Positions 8,453 through 17,331 of a DNA stretch of 64,000 nucleotides are shown here, piece after piece. The notes under the pieces were generated by a model. It was not told the DNA's origin and searched no databases. It saw nothing but the letters and a program-made list of their open reading frames with translations. The stretch is from Corynebacterium ulceribovis DSM 45146 (GTDB taxonomy: Bacteria; Actinomycetota; Actinomycetes; Mycobacteriales; Mycobacteriaceae). The DNA lies in contig NZ_AQUY01000004.1 of the NCBI RefSeq assembly GCF_000372445.1, positions 63,335 to 127,334 of the forward strand. The letters run 5' to 3'. The first letter of the stretch is position 1. Each line of letters starts with the position of its first letter. The position numbers were made by a program, and so were the translations under genes.

Positions 8453-9877
8453 TTACTTCGTTGCATTGTTGACGGCGTTGATGACGGCGCGGCCAATTGG
8501 GGCGGCAACGACACCACCGGTCGCATCGACACCCTGACCACCACCGTTTTCCACAACCACCGCAACGGCAACGTCATTGTCAGGGTCGAAGGCGATGTAC
8601 CACACGTGCGGCTTGGAATTTCGGGAATCTTCGCCATGCTCGGCAGTACCGGTCTTCGATGCGATACCGGCCTGCGAGTTATGGGCGTACTTCTCGGCCT
8701 CGAGCATCAGCTCAGTGAGCTGCTTGGCAATATCGCTATCAATCCCGGGCTTTGCGGCCTTTGGCTTGGTCTCCTCAACGGTGTGCAGATCCGCACCCAC
8801 GACCTTCTTCACAATGTATGGCTGCATCCGCTTACCGCCATTGGCAATGGTCGCGGCAACAATGGCGTTGGACAGTGGTGTCATGGTGACATCCATCTGG
8901 CCAATCGCGGTGATGCCCAGCGCCGCAGCATCGGGCAAGTCGCCAAGAGTTGACGGGTCCTGCGGCAAACCAAGGTCGTTGTAGGTCTCGCCAATGCCGA
9001 AGCCTGCTGCCGCCTCGCGCATCGCCTTGTCGCCGGACTTTACTGCCATCTCCACAAAAGCGGTATTGCAGGACCGTGCGAAAGCTTCCCTCAGCGTGGT
9101 GGTGCCGCCACCGGAACCACAATGGCTGCCGCCGTAGTTTTCCAACTGGGTGTTGGTGTTCGGCAACGTAATATTCGACGCGGCTGTCACGGACGAGCTG
9201 GCGTTGTAGCCCTCAGCCAAGCCGGCAGCGGTGGTCACCACTTTGAACGTAGAACCTGGTGGCAATGGGCGCTGTGTGCCGTGGTTCAGCAGTGGCTGGT
9301 CCCGATCCTTCGACAGCCGGTCAATCGTTGGACCAGCAGTCTCATTATTCGTCATCTGATTCGGGTCGAAGGTTGGCGTCGACGCCATCGCCAAAATTTC
9401 ACCGGTCGATGGGCGAATTGCAGTGACGCCGCCAACGTAGTTGTTGTTGGTCAGCGCCTTAAACGCTGCCTCTTGGGCTTCTGGAACGATGGTGAGTTCC
9501 ACATTGGAGCCCTGAGTGGCTTGGCCCAGCAGGTTACTGGAGCTGCCATTGAGGTGGTTCAGCTGCGACTGTTCCAGGTTGGTGGCGCCGTTGTATTCGG
9601 AACGGTAGCCGGTAATCGGCGCATACACCTGCGGGTTGTGCTGGTAAGTGCGGTGGTAGTTGCCGGAACCGTCATCAATGGAGTGGGCCAGCACCAAACC
9701 GCCAGTGGTGATGTCGCCGAGTGGTTTAGAACGGATTTCTTTAGCAATGCGCTGATTCAGCGGGTTCTGCGCGTACTTTTGCTCCGAAAAAGCTTGCACG
9801 CGGGTGAGGTTCACCAGCAGCACCAAAGTCAACAGCAGCGCCGCCCAGGCAACGAGGCGAATGGACTTGTTCATCAT
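8453..9877 (-). CDS. pbpA: Penicillin-binding protein PbpA (class B transpeptidase)
   Basis: PbpA is a monofunctional D,D-transpeptidase that cross-links peptidoglycan together with RodA. The 474-residue product has an N-terminal membrane anchor (about 7-26), then the transpeptidase domain with SxxK (PPGSTFKV, near residue 210), SxN (SCNTAFVEM) and KTG (KTGTAEHGE, near 404). Its start overlaps the rodA stop by one base, so translation is coupled. In mycobacteria PbpA is phosphorylated by PknB, and the operon context here points to the same link. Confidence 0.95.
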   Translation of the reverse strand: MMNKSIRLVAWAALLLTLVLLVNLTRVQAFSEQKYAQNPLNQRIAKEIRSKPLGDITTGGLVLAHSIDDGSGNYHRTYQHNPQVYAPITGYRSEYNGATNLEQSQLNHLNGSSSNLLGQATQGSNVELTIVPEAQEAAFKALTNNNYVGGVTAIRPSTGEILAMASTPTFDPNQMTNNETAGPTIDRLSKDRDQPLLNHGTQRPLPPGSTFKVVTTAAGLAEGYNASSSVTAASNITLPNTNTQLENYGGSHCGSGGGTTTLREAFARSCNTAFVEMAVKSGDKAMREAAAGFGIGETYNDLGLPQDPSTLGDLPDAAALGITAIGQMDVTMTPLSNAIVAATIANGGKRMQPYIVKKVVGADLHTVEETKPKAAKPGIDSDIAKQLTELMLEAEKYAHNSQAGIASKTGTAEHGEDSRNSKPHVWYIAFDPDNDVAVAVVVENGGGQGVDATGGVVAAPIGRAVINAVNNATK

Positions 9878-11325
9878 TAGCTCATCACCTCCGCATCAGC
9901 AGCATCTGCTTTGCGAGCAGATGCTTTGTCGCGCTGAAGCTCCTTCTGGCCTGGTCGCAGCTCCGGTGGGCAATTCGCATAGCTCGAAATTGCCAGGAGC
10001 AAAGCCACCAGAATGTAGTTCGACATCAAAGAGGAGCCGCCAGCGGACATGAATGGGGTGGTCAGGCCGGTCATTGGCAAGATGGCGGTGATGCCGCCAA
10101 CCACTACGAAAAGCTGCAGTGCGATAATCAGCGCCAGCCCAGCGGCCAGTAGCTTGCCGAAGTTATCTGGTACCTGCATTGCCGCACCAAAACCGCGGGT
10201 GACGAGCACCGCAAACAGCAGCAGCACAGCGGCCAGACCAACCAAGCCCAGCTCTTCACCGACGGCCGCCAAAATGAAGTCTGACTCGACCACCGGAATA
10301 TCCTGCGGGTAGCCATTGCCCAGACCAGTGCCGGTCATGCCACCCCACGACATGCCAAACAGGCCTTCGGCTAGCTGACGGCCAGTGGTGTCGAAAGTAG
10401 CCAGTGGGTCGATGAAGTTGCTGACGCGGGTCTGAATCTTGTCGGAGAACTGGTACACCACGGTGCCGCCGATACCAATCAGGACGACACCAATGAGCAG
10501 CCAAGAGGCGCGGCCAGAGGCGATGTAAATCATGCCGAGGATGGTGGCGAAGAGCAGCAGTGCCGGTCCGAAGTCATTAGCCACCGCCATAATCAGCATG
10601 GCCAGCGCCCACACCAGCAGAATAGGCATGAGGTCACGCATGCGCGGGAACTGGAGTCCGAAGAAGCGGTAGCCTTCCGTGTTGAACTGCGACCGCTTGG
10701 TGGACAGCAGCTTGGCCATGAAAATCAGCAGCAGAATCTTGGAGAATTCCGAGGGCTGCACGGTAAATGGGCCAATAGAAATCCACAGTTTCGCGTCGGC
10801 GTTAATCGCCGCCGGCCAGAACAGTGGCAGCACCATGAGCACCACACCAAGCAGACCCAGAATGTAGGCGTAGTGGCCGAGGGCACGGTAGTCCCGCAGC
10901 AGCAACAGCACAGCCACCAGGAGCACTACTCCGATAACAGTCCACATCAGCTGTTTTTCCACACTGAACCCTGGGTTGGAGAACAGGTGCCGGAAAACTG
11001 CCCCATCGGGGCTGGTGCCGTCCTTAAGCTCACCGAGGTACAGCCGGTGGATGACCACCAACCCCAACCCATTGAGCAGGGCGACTACAGGAAGAATCAG
11101 CTCGTCAGCCCACGGTGCCCAGATGCGCACTGCGATGTGGGCGACGCCGAAGATGGCGAGGAACCCGCCGAAGATGTACATGAGGTCGACGGTGAGGGTG
11201 TTGCCTTGGGAAAGCTCAACCGCAGCGGCGGACAGCAGCACGATTATGGCAGCCAGCACCAGCAGACCAAGCTCTAGCCAGCGGCCAGGGCGTTTTGGTG
11301 TTGCGGGCAAGTTGTCAAGAATCAC
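9877..11325 (-). CDS. rodA: RodA/FtsW-type peptidoglycan glycosyltransferase
   Basis: This SEDS-family membrane glycosyltransferase polymerises lipid II into glycan strands and pairs with PbpA. The 482-residue product has about ten membrane segments and conserved SEDS blocks: QPSEFSKILLLIF, GPALLLFATILGMIYIASG, and the C-terminal GITAILPMTGLTTPFMSAGGSSL. It overlaps pstP by four bases at its start and pbpA by one base at its end, so the three are translated as a coupled unit. Confidence 0.95.
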   Translation of the reverse strand: MILDNLPATPKRPGRWLELGLLVLAAIIVLLSAAAVELSQGNTLTVDLMYIFGGFLAIFGVAHIAVRIWAPWADELILPVVALLNGLGLVVIHRLYLGELKDGTSPDGAVFRHLFSNPGFSVEKQLMWTVIGVVLLVAVLLLLRDYRALGHYAYILGLLGVVLMVLPLFWPAAINADAKLWISIGPFTVQPSEFSKILLLIFMAKLLSTKRSQFNTEGYRFFGLQFPRMRDLMPILLVWALAMLIMAVANDFGPALLLFATILGMIYIASGRASWLLIGVVLIGIGGTVVYQFSDKIQTRVSNFIDPLATFDTTGRQLAEGLFGMSWGGMTGTGLGNGYPQDIPVVESDFILAAVGEELGLVGLAAVLLLFAVLVTRGFGAAMQVPDNFGKLLAAGLALIIALQLFVVVGGITAILPMTGLTTPFMSAGGSSLMSNYILVALLLAISSYANCPPELRPGQKELQRDKASARKADAADAEVMS

Positions 11326-12887
11326 TGGGTTACCTCGCGGCAGTTTTCTCCGGGTTTCACTAAGTCTGATTCATCGGGCGGCGTGGATGTTCCGGAGTCT
11401 TTCGGCTCGCCCTTTTTGTTGTCCGCCTCTGGCTTATCGGCCTCTGGTTTATCCCCACCCGGCTTGTCGGAGGTGCGCTGCACACAGACCGGCAATGCTT
11501 CGGCGACCAGTTCCTTGAGTTGCTGTTGGGCGTCGTCGTAGCTGCCTTCAGCCAGTCCAGGCACCAAAGAGCGTGCTGACGGACGCAAGTCGGCAACTTT
11601 AAATGGATTGCACGGCTGGTCCGCGGCATCGGCCTGACCGATTTCCAAGACAGTGAGATTGCCATCAGCATCAAGGCAGGTGCGCTGATACTCGGAGTTC
11701 AAATCCATGCCGAAAACGGAGGACTTCAGTCCTTGGTACACGTAGATTTCGCCATTGTGCTCGGCAACGAAGTAGGAGTCATTTTTCTTCTGCCATACCC
11801 AGATACCGGCTGCGACTAGGCCCAACACAATCGCGGCGACAAGTAGCGCCACGAGAATCACACCGCTGCGGCTGGTGCACTGCGTGCGTCCGCGCAGGCG
11901 TCGGGCTTTCTCTGCGGTGGCAGCATCGTCAGCAGCGGGGGCGGCGGGAGTGGGGGAGGAGTCATCGGTCGGGTGGGCACCCGTAACCGGCTCCTCGTCG
12001 TCCTCAGCGGCCGCTTCTTTCGCTTTGGCGGCGCGAGCTGCCCGGGCAGCTTCGGCGAACGCAGCGGCGCGGGCAGCAGAGGAATCCGGTCGAGGTGAAT
12101 CCTGCGGGGCGGTGTCAATAGCACCGGCCATCATTGGTTTGCGGTCCCGGACCGCAGCGAACTCAGGGCTATCAGCTGCCACCACATCGGCCACCACCAT
12201 GGTGACGTTATCTGGGCCGCCGGAACGTAGCGCCATCTCAATGAGCTTGCGCGCCGCTTCCTTCGGAGAGCCCAGCCCCAGGCAGGTTTGAATCGTGTCG
12301 AAGCTGACTGGGTCGGACAGGCCATCGGAGCACAGCAGCAGCCGGTCACCTTCAAAGATGTTCAGCTGCTGGATAGTTGGCTCCACCGGATCGCCGGTGA
12401 GGGCCTTCAAAATGTACGACTTTTGTGGGTGCACCGACGCTTCATCAGCGGTGAGTCGACCTTCGTCGACCAAGGACTGCACGAAAGTGTCATCGCGGGT
12501 GATCTGGGTCAGTTCGCCGTCGCGTAGGAGGTATCCACGTGAGTCGCCGACGTGCAATAGTGTCAGGCCGTGACCGTCAAAAAGCACCGATGTGAGGGTG
12601 GTGCCCATGCCTTTAGTGGTGGGGTTGGTGGAGATTTCCCCGGCGATTTGGCGGTTGCCTTCCAGCATGGCGTCGTAGAGAGCCTGGGCGTCGTCCTCGG
12701 TGGGGGCGATGTCCTCCAGCACCATGACCGACTCGATGATGAGGCGGGAGGCGACTTCACCAGCGGCGTGGCCACCCATACCGTCCGCAAGCGCGAGGAC
12801 ATGCTGGCCGGCGAAGGCGCAGTCTTCGTTATTTTCGCGGACTAATCCGCGGTCTGAGGCGGCAATAGATACAAGTGCAAGCGTCAC
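11322..12887 (-). CDS. pstP: PP2C-type Ser/Thr phosphatase PstP
   Basis: PstP is the membrane-anchored metal-dependent phosphatase that reverses PknA/PknB phosphorylation. Residues 1-235 carry PP2C motifs: SDRGLVRENNEDC, LADGMGGHAAGE, LLHVGDSRGYLLRDG, LCSDGLSD and GGPDNVTMVV, with metal-binding aspartates intact. An Ala/Glu-rich linker, one membrane helix (about 355-378) and an extracytoplasmic domain ending in a Pro/Asp/Lys-rich tail follow. It is longer in the linker than minimal PP2C enzymes. Four-base overlaps join it to fhaB and rodA. Confidence 0.95.
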   Translation of the reverse strand: MTLALVSIAASDRGLVRENNEDCAFAGQHVLALADGMGGHAAGEVASRLIIESVMVLEDIAPTEDDAQALYDAMLEGNRQIAGEISTNPTTKGMGTTLTSVLFDGHGLTLLHVGDSRGYLLRDGELTQITRDDTFVQSLVDEGRLTADEASVHPQKSYILKALTGDPVEPTIQQLNIFEGDRLLLCSDGLSDPVSFDTIQTCLGLGSPKEAARKLIEMALRSGGPDNVTMVVADVVAADSPEFAAVRDRKPMMAGAIDTAPQDSPRPDSSAARAAAFAEAARAARAAKAKEAAAEDDEEPVTGAHPTDDSSPTPAAPAADDAATAEKARRLRGRTQCTSRSGVILVALLVAAIVLGLVAAGIWVWQKKNDSYFVAEHNGEIYVYQGLKSSVFGMDLNSEYQRTCLDADGNLTVLEIGQADAADQPCNPFKVADLRPSARSLVPGLAEGSYDDAQQQLKELVAEALPVCVQRTSDKPGGDKPEADKPEADNKKGEPKDSGTSTPPDESDLVKPGENCREVTQ

Positions 12888-13429
12888 GGTTCCAGAATCC
12901 TCAGAGTATTCGCGCCAATACGGACTTCGGCACCGGGTCCGACAAGTTCAGGTTGTTGAATCTGGTAGCCATTGACCACCGTGCCGTTCTTGGAATCCAA
13001 GTCCTCGATGTACCAGTCCGCGCCATTGCGAATCAGGCGGGCGTGGTTCGAGGAGGTCACGGCGTCATTGAGCACCATGTCGCAGTTACGGGCGCGGCCA
13101 AGCAGCGCCGTTTCCTGCTGGAACAGGTCCAAGGTCAAACCAGTGGCTGGGCCGGCGACGACCGTCAGCTGCAATGGCTTCGGCTTATTGGAAAACTTCG
13201 GCAGCGCAAAACGGCGACGCGGTTCCTGCGGGGCGCCAAAGCCGGGGCCGCCAGCCATGCCCGGACCACCTGGGCCGCCGGGGCCGCTAGGGCCGAAACC
13301 GACGGAAGCGGATGGGACACCCGAGTTGCGGGAGGTGTCGCGGCCGAGGGTGGTCAACGCCCAAGCAATGAAAAGCCATAACAAGGCGAGCAGCAAGTAC
13401 TTTGCTACGAGCATTGTTGGTTCACCCAT
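12884..13429 (-). CDS. fhaB: FHA-domain protein FhaB (FipA-like)
   Basis: This phosphothreonine-reading adaptor has one N-terminal membrane helix (about 6-25), a Gly/Pro-rich linker (PSGPGGPGGPG) and a C-terminal FHA domain at about 95-181. The FHA core is LLGRARNCDMVLNDAVTSSNHARL, then DLDSKNGTVVNG, with the GR, SxxH and NG residues that bind phosphothreonine. In mycobacteria FhaB (FipA) links PknA to FtsZ and FtsQ at the septum. AAGGAGG lies before the ATG. It overlaps pstP and follows fhaA after 41 bases. Confidence 0.94.
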   Translation of the reverse strand: MGEPTMLVAKYLLLALLWLFIAWALTTLGRDTSRNSGVPSASVGFGPSGPGGPGGPGMAGGPGFGAPQEPRRRFALPKFSNKPKPLQLTVVAGPATGLTLDLFQQETALLGRARNCDMVLNDAVTSSNHARLIRNGADWYIEDLDSKNGTVVNGYQIQQPELVGPGAEVRIGANTLRILEP

Positions 13430-13470
13430 TTCGATACCTCCTTAGTGAGTGTCCATTGTGGTCGCCGGGG

Positions 13471-14382
13471 TCAGCGAATCTGCACGTCCAAGATGGAGCG
13501 GCCCAGTTCAATGACATCACCGTCAGCAAGCTCCCAGTTGAACACCTTCATTCCGTTGACCGACGTGCCGTTTGAACTGCGAGTATCCACCAGGATTGCG
13601 GATTCACCGTCGAAGCTGATTTCGGCGTGCAGGCGGCTGACGGATGGGTCATCGAGAACCAAGTCTGCTTCTTTGCTGCGGCCAATGACATTGGCGGCGC
13701 CTTGCTTGACCTCATATGCCGGGTGAGCGCCGGTGCGCGGCTGCAGGGTGACGTGGCGGCCACGCACCGGCGCGCCACCGAAACCGAAATCGCCGTAGTT
13801 AGGCTGGCCGCTTGGCTGCTGTGGTTCTGGAACTGCCCATGGGTCATTCGACTGTGGGCCATTGTTCTGGAACTGTGGCACGGGTTCCTGCTCCTTGGGT
13901 TCGGACTGGTGCGCCTGCTGCTGCGGGGCTTGTGGCTCCGCGTCGGGTACATCAGTCGACGAGTTCGGGTCAAAAAACTTGGACGGACGATCGTTATCTT
14001 TCACGAACCTACTGGATGTGTGAAATTGGCCAGTGCTTAGTTTCGAATTCGTGACAATAGAAACGGTTACAGTTCCCGACACAGCCCAACCGTTATTACG
14101 GATGTATCGCATCAACTGTTGGTCGAGTTCGGTCGGTAGGTGCGGGTCGGCTTCACGCAGCCGCTGAAAATCATTCCTACTAAGTTCCACACGGTAGAGG
14201 TTCGCGGCCCATACCGTGCGGTTTTCGTCGCGACGCAGGTTTTTATTCACCTCAGTTTTGAGGTACTCCTGCACTTCTCCTGGTGTAATGGCATCCCGGG
14301 CGACGTAGGCAACGCCATTGTTCAGCGCATTTTGCAGCCACGCATCCACGCGCCGTGCGCCGCCGAACAACTTCGAAACCAT
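13471..14382 (-). CDS. fhaA: FHA-domain protein FhaA with DUF3662 domain
   Basis: FhaA is a cytoplasmic adaptor that binds phosphorylated PknB and, in mycobacteria, the lipid II flippase MviN/MurJ. The 303-residue product has an N-terminal DUF3662 domain (about 1-120), a Gln/Pro-rich linker, and a C-terminal FHA domain (VIGRSKEADLVLDDPSVSRLHAEI, then DTRSSNGTSVNG). An upstream ATG at 14421 is in frame, but MVSKLFGG at 14382 matches the family start and has AAAGGGCGG before it. It is the first gene of the kinase operon; its promoter must lie between 14383 and 14618. Confidence 0.92.
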   Translation of the reverse strand: MVSKLFGGARRVDAWLQNALNNGVAYVARDAITPGEVQEYLKTEVNKNLRRDENRTVWAANLYRVELSRNDFQRLREADPHLPTELDQQLMRYIRNNGWAVSGTVTVSIVTNSKLSTGQFHTSSRFVKDNDRPSKFFDPNSSTDVPDAEPQAPQQQAHQSEPKEQEPVPQFQNNGPQSNDPWAVPEPQQPSGQPNYGDFGFGGAPVRGRHVTLQPRTGAHPAYEVKQGAANVIGRSKEADLVLDDPSVSRLHAEISFDGESAILVDTRSSNGTSVNGMKVFNWELADGDVIELGRSILDVQIR

Positions 14383-14510
14383 TGTCACCGCCCTTTCATT
14401 CCCATAACTATCTGGTGGCATCTATGTGGTCTTGCCCTGCACAAGTGGAGTGCGGACAGACCGAGGATCTTTGCCAGTATACGGGGTCAACGCAATAACA
14501 ACAGCAGGTA

Positions 14511-14539
14511 ATTTGCTTGTTGACGTCAACAAAGCAAAT
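14511..14539. repeat. 29-nt near-perfect palindrome upstream of fhaA
   Basis: ATTTGCTTGTTGAC is followed directly by GTCAACAAAGCAAAT, which is its reverse complement except for one extra base. The centre GTTGACGTCAAC is a perfect 12-bp palindrome. The left half contains the repeated 11-mer GCTTGTTGACG (14515-14525). It lies between fhaA and tRNA-Leu and has no adjoining T-run, so it looks more like a protein-binding site than a terminator. Confidence 0.7.
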
Positions 14540-14618
14540 GTTAAGTCTACGAAAAAGCGGGTTTGACCTGGCGATTTGGTTAATTCCTTATGCGTCATGC
14601 TATCTTAATTAAGTGCCC

Positions 14619-14703
14619 GCCCGGGTGGCGGAATTGGCAGACGCGCTGGCTTCAGGTGCCAGTGTCCTTTACGGACGTGGGGGTTCAAGTCCCTTTCCGG
14701 GCA
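14619..14703 (+). tRNA. tRNA-Leu (anticodon CAG)
   Basis: An 85-nt type II tRNA. The acceptor GCCCGGG pairs with TCCGGGC, discriminator A. The D arm holds GGAATTGGCAGAC, the anticodon stem CTGGC/GCCAG encloses the loop TTCAGGT (anticodon CAG, reading CUG), a long variable arm follows, and the T arm is GGGGGTTCAAGTCCCTTT. The 3' CCA is not encoded. A strong terminator lies 27 bases downstream. Confidence 0.95.
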
Positions 14704-14729
14704 CAACAAGTGGTTGCCTAACCACAAGG

Positions 14730-14773
14730 CCGGAGGCCGCATCTTGGAAACGAGATGCGGCCTCCGGTTTTTT
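14730..14773 (+). terminator. Strong terminator after tRNA-Leu
   Basis: A perfect 15-bp stem (CCGGAGGCCGCATCT paired with AGATGCGGCCTCCGG) with an eight-base loop is followed by TTTTTT. It is placed to end the tRNA-Leu transcript. Confidence 0.9.
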
Positions 14774-14920
14774 GGTTGATGGAGAAGTGGGTTAAGTGAG
14801 GCAACGCAAGTGCCAATTCTGTGGTTCTGAAGCGAAGAGTCATATGAGGTTTCGACTATGGTTTTCATCATCTTGTTGCCGCAACGTACGCAGTGAGCAA
14901 ATCGTTAAAGGGGGGCCGAG

Positions 14921-15544
14921 TTGCTTAGCCAAGTGGCTGAATGGGGCAGTGTTCTTGCCAGTGGAGGGCTTTTACCGCTCATTGGTGTCTACGTTGGGTA
15001 CCTGCTATCCCGAAAGCAAGAAGAGCGAAGGCAGAAACGGCTCAATATTGATGAGGGAAACCGCGCTCTGTTGACGGCCGCTGAAGAGTGTATGGTTCTA
15101 GGCATTAAGCTCGGAGAACTCGTCACTTCGAGAGACATCGACCGACGTGAACTGTGGTTACCTTGTAGGCGAAGCGTGCTTTTGCTTGAATCGAAAGTCG
15201 CCCTAGCGCTCAACCAATACATCGATTATGGGTACATAGTGACTCTTAAACAGCTGCGTGAGCAGAGTTGGGAGTTGCTGACCGCTGTCGACAACTTCTG
15301 TGCTGAGCCAAGTTTGCTTACGAAGGAGCAAGAATCCCTGCTGAAGTCAGCAATGACTTCTCTTGAAATGACCGGGCGACGCATTTTTAGCGCAGTGGCA
15401 GAAGATTCAAAAAGCGACGTAGACGCGGTCCTGATTTCGGACGAGGTCATTCCGTCTGACCAACCTGGTGTTCGAGACGGAAGAGTACAAGCGTACACAC
15501 AAATGAAACGAACGAAAAACAAGTGGAAAAGGTTTCGAAACTGA
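14921..15544 (+). CDS. Hypothetical membrane-anchored protein, possibly acquired
   Basis: I do not recognise this 207-residue product. It has one N-terminal hydrophobic helix (about 9-29), then a basic patch (RKQEERRQKR) and a mainly helical cytoplasmic domain, ending in a very basic tail (MKRTKNKWKRFRN). The start is TTG at 14921 with GGGGGG five to ten bases upstream. Base composition is clearly AT-richer than the neighbours and codon choice is less biased. Its place just after a tRNA gene, a common insertion site, suggests horizontal transfer, but I found no attachment-site repeat and no integrase. Confidence 0.6.
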   Translation: MLSQVAEWGSVLASGGLLPLIGVYVGYLLSRKQEERRQKRLNIDEGNRALLTAAEECMVLGIKLGELVTSRDIDRRELWLPCRRSVLLLESKVALALNQYIDYGYIVTLKQLREQSWELLTAVDNFCAEPSLLTKEQESLLKSAMTSLEMTGRRIFSAVAEDSKSDVDAVLISDEVIPSDQPGVRDGRVQAYTQMKRTKNKWKRFRN

Positions 15545-15777
15545 TTGTAAATGGGTCTTGAACGCTCTTTGGTCCGATGAACTCAGGTATAGATTGCGAT
15601 ACATCGGTTCTTCGGTATCAGCCTTTCAGAACGAGCGAGCTGACGCTTGATACAGTCAGTTGTTCCGTTTGGGTGAACATTCCAACGTGAATAGCCGCGT
15701 CTGAATCTGTAGAAGCAAACTACCTAGTATTCCTGAAACTGGCCCCAGCAGAGTTAATGCTGGCTAACATCTGGGCC
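15545..15777. other. Intergenic region with no recognised gene
   Basis: About 230 bp of AT-richer sequence between the orphan gene and the TetR gene. It contains a small imperfect hairpin around 15600-15625 (GATACATCGG, TTCTT, CGGTATC). I see no clear promoter or gene. Confidence 0.4.
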
Positions 15778-16368
15778 ATGGCAAGCAATGTTGATAACAA
15801 TGTCACCGGCGAGGCCGGGGATACTCGGACGCGCATTTTGCAGTGCTCGCGGCAGCTTTTCAGCGAGAACACCTACGCCGATGTGTCCCTGAAAGACATT
15901 GCGGCGGCAGCACAAGTCAGTGTTGCGCTAATTGTGAAGCATTTCCAAAGCAAGCAGCGGCTTTTCGAACGGACTGTGGACTTCAGCAAGTCCTCCTCGT
16001 CCCTGTTCGCCGGACCATTTGAACAGTTAGGCCGCACCGCTGTCGTCGAAACGCTCACGGCGCCGCACACTGCGCACTACTCCATGGCGCGGACCATCTC
16101 GGTGGCCAGCGGTGATGCCGAAACCCTCAGCGCCATTGGGCAGCGGATTCGCACCGACTTGCTGGAAGTACTTGCCGGGCGGATTCGTGACGAGGCGCCG
16201 CACCCGAACCCGTCGCCAGAACTGCGAGCACAAACTGCGGTTTCGCTGATTCTGGGATTATCCATGATGCGGCGCTTTGGTGATGCGCAGTTTAACCAGT
16301 GGGAGCAATCTGAACTGGAAGAGCACTACGCGGAACTCTTCCAGCAGATTATTGACGGCCGGCCGTAA
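15778..16368 (+). CDS. TetR-family transcriptional regulator
   Basis: This is a DNA-binding repressor of about 196 residues. The N-terminal TetR helix-turn-helix is clear: TRTRILQCSRQLFSENTYADVSLKDIAAAAQVSVALIVKHFQSKQRLFERT. The C-terminal part is the usual divergent ligand-binding domain. Starts at 15757 and 15778 are both possible; neither has a good Shine-Dalgarno sequence, and the later ATG gives the usual short N-terminus. It converges on mmsB with only 32 bases between the stops, so the neighbours do not reveal its target. Control of valine catabolism is one possibility. Confidence 0.85.
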   Translation: MASNVDNNVTGEAGDTRTRILQCSRQLFSENTYADVSLKDIAAAAQVSVALIVKHFQSKQRLFERTVDFSKSSSSLFAGPFEQLGRTAVVETLTAPHTAHYSMARTISVASGDAETLSAIGQRIRTDLLEVLAGRIRDEAPHPNPSPELRAQTAVSLILGLSMMRRFGDAQFNQWEQSELEEHYAELFQQIIDGRP

Positions 16369-16400
16369 CGGGTGTTGCCGAAACGAGCCGGCCGTAACCG

Positions 16401-17285
16401 CTACGCACCTTTCGCGCGCACGTCCTTAATAATGGCGGAGAAATCGAGGCCGCCATTGCCGTCGTCAACGAACTGCGCGAAGGCATCGGTCGCCAATCGC
16501 CCCAGCACGGTATCGGTGTTCGTCTCCTCCGCTGACGCCATCGCCAGCTTCAGGTCTTTGAGCATCAGCGCCGCCGCGAAACCTGGCTTGAAGTCGCGGT
16601 TCGCCGGGGAAGTCGGCACGACCTCTGGCACCGGCGCATTCGTCGTCAGCGACCAGGAGGTACCTGTCGCATTCGACACCACATCGAAGAATGCCTGATG
16701 CTCCAAGCCGAGGCGCTCACCGAGCACCAGCGCTTCGGCCAGCACAATCTGCTGCACCGCCAGAATCATGTTGTTGCAAGCCTTCACCGCTTGGCCATTG
16801 CCGACCTCACCACAGTGCGTAATCGACTTGCCCATGGCCTCTAACAGCGGTTTCGCTGCCGCGAACGCCGCATCGGAACCGCCGACCATGAAAGCCAGCG
16901 TCCCAGCTTGCGCCCCGGCGACACCACCAGAGACCGGCGCATCGACAAACTCAATCCCGGCGGCTGTCACCAAGTCCGCTGCCTCGCGGGCCTCTGTCAC
17001 AGCGATGGTGGAAGAGTCAATGCACAATTTAGGGCGGCAGTTGGCGTCAATAAGCTCCGAAAGGATGCGTTTTACCAGGGTGCCGTTAGGGAGCATGGTG
17101 ACGATAACCTCAGCGTCTTTCGCCGCCTCAACAGCGGAATCAACGCAGGTCACACCCGCTTCCGTGGCGGTGGCGCGAGCATCTTCCGATGGGTCAGAAC
17201 CGACAACGGTGTGCCCGGCTTTGACGAGGTTGGCGGCCATCGGGCCACCCATATTGCCCAGACCAATAAATGCAACGGTGGTCAT
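16401..17285 (-). CDS. mmsB: 3-hydroxyisobutyrate dehydrogenase
   Basis: This NAD-dependent enzyme oxidises 3-hydroxyisobutyrate to methylmalonate semialdehyde in valine breakdown. The 294-residue product carries the Rossmann motif VAFIGLGNMGGPMAANL at the N-terminus, the substrate-binding DAPVSGGVAGAQAGTLAFMVGG and the catalytic-Lys segment GNGQAVKACNNM. The ATG is preceded by GGAAGG. It lies 46 bases after mmsA on the same strand, so mmsA-mmsB are co-transcribed. A GCTTATTGACG copy lies in its coding sequence (17045-17055). Confidence 0.93.
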   Translation of the reverse strand: MTTVAFIGLGNMGGPMAANLVKAGHTVVGSDPSEDARATATEAGVTCVDSAVEAAKDAEVIVTMLPNGTLVKRILSELIDANCRPKLCIDSSTIAVTEAREAADLVTAAGIEFVDAPVSGGVAGAQAGTLAFMVGGSDAAFAAAKPLLEAMGKSITHCGEVGNGQAVKACNNMILAVQQIVLAEALVLGERLGLEHQAFFDVVSNATGTSWSLTTNAPVPEVVPTSPANRDFKPGFAAALMLKDLKLAMASAEETNTDTVLGRLATDAFAQFVDDGNGGLDFSAIIKDVRAKGA

Positions 17286-17331
17286 AAGTCTTGCCTTCCA
17301 ATTGAAGTGAGCGTGCGGGAGAGCGGGCAGG

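Noticed and set aside
7345..8472. Long plus-strand frames opposite pknA and, similarly, opposite mmsA (17368-18891) and accD (48440-50032)
   Set aside because: They are shadows of well-supported genes with intact catalytic motifs, and lack promoters, ribosome sites or recognisable domains.
14796..15074. Plus-strand frame with a CxxC motif overlapping the orphan gene
   Set aside because: It lies partly in the terminator-to-gene spacer, lacks a ribosome site and overlaps the better-supported gene at 14921 in another frame.
14619..15780. Integrated island with attL/attR at tRNA-Leu
   Set aside because: No integrase, transposase or direct repeat of the tRNA 3' end was found; only the composition shift supports transfer.
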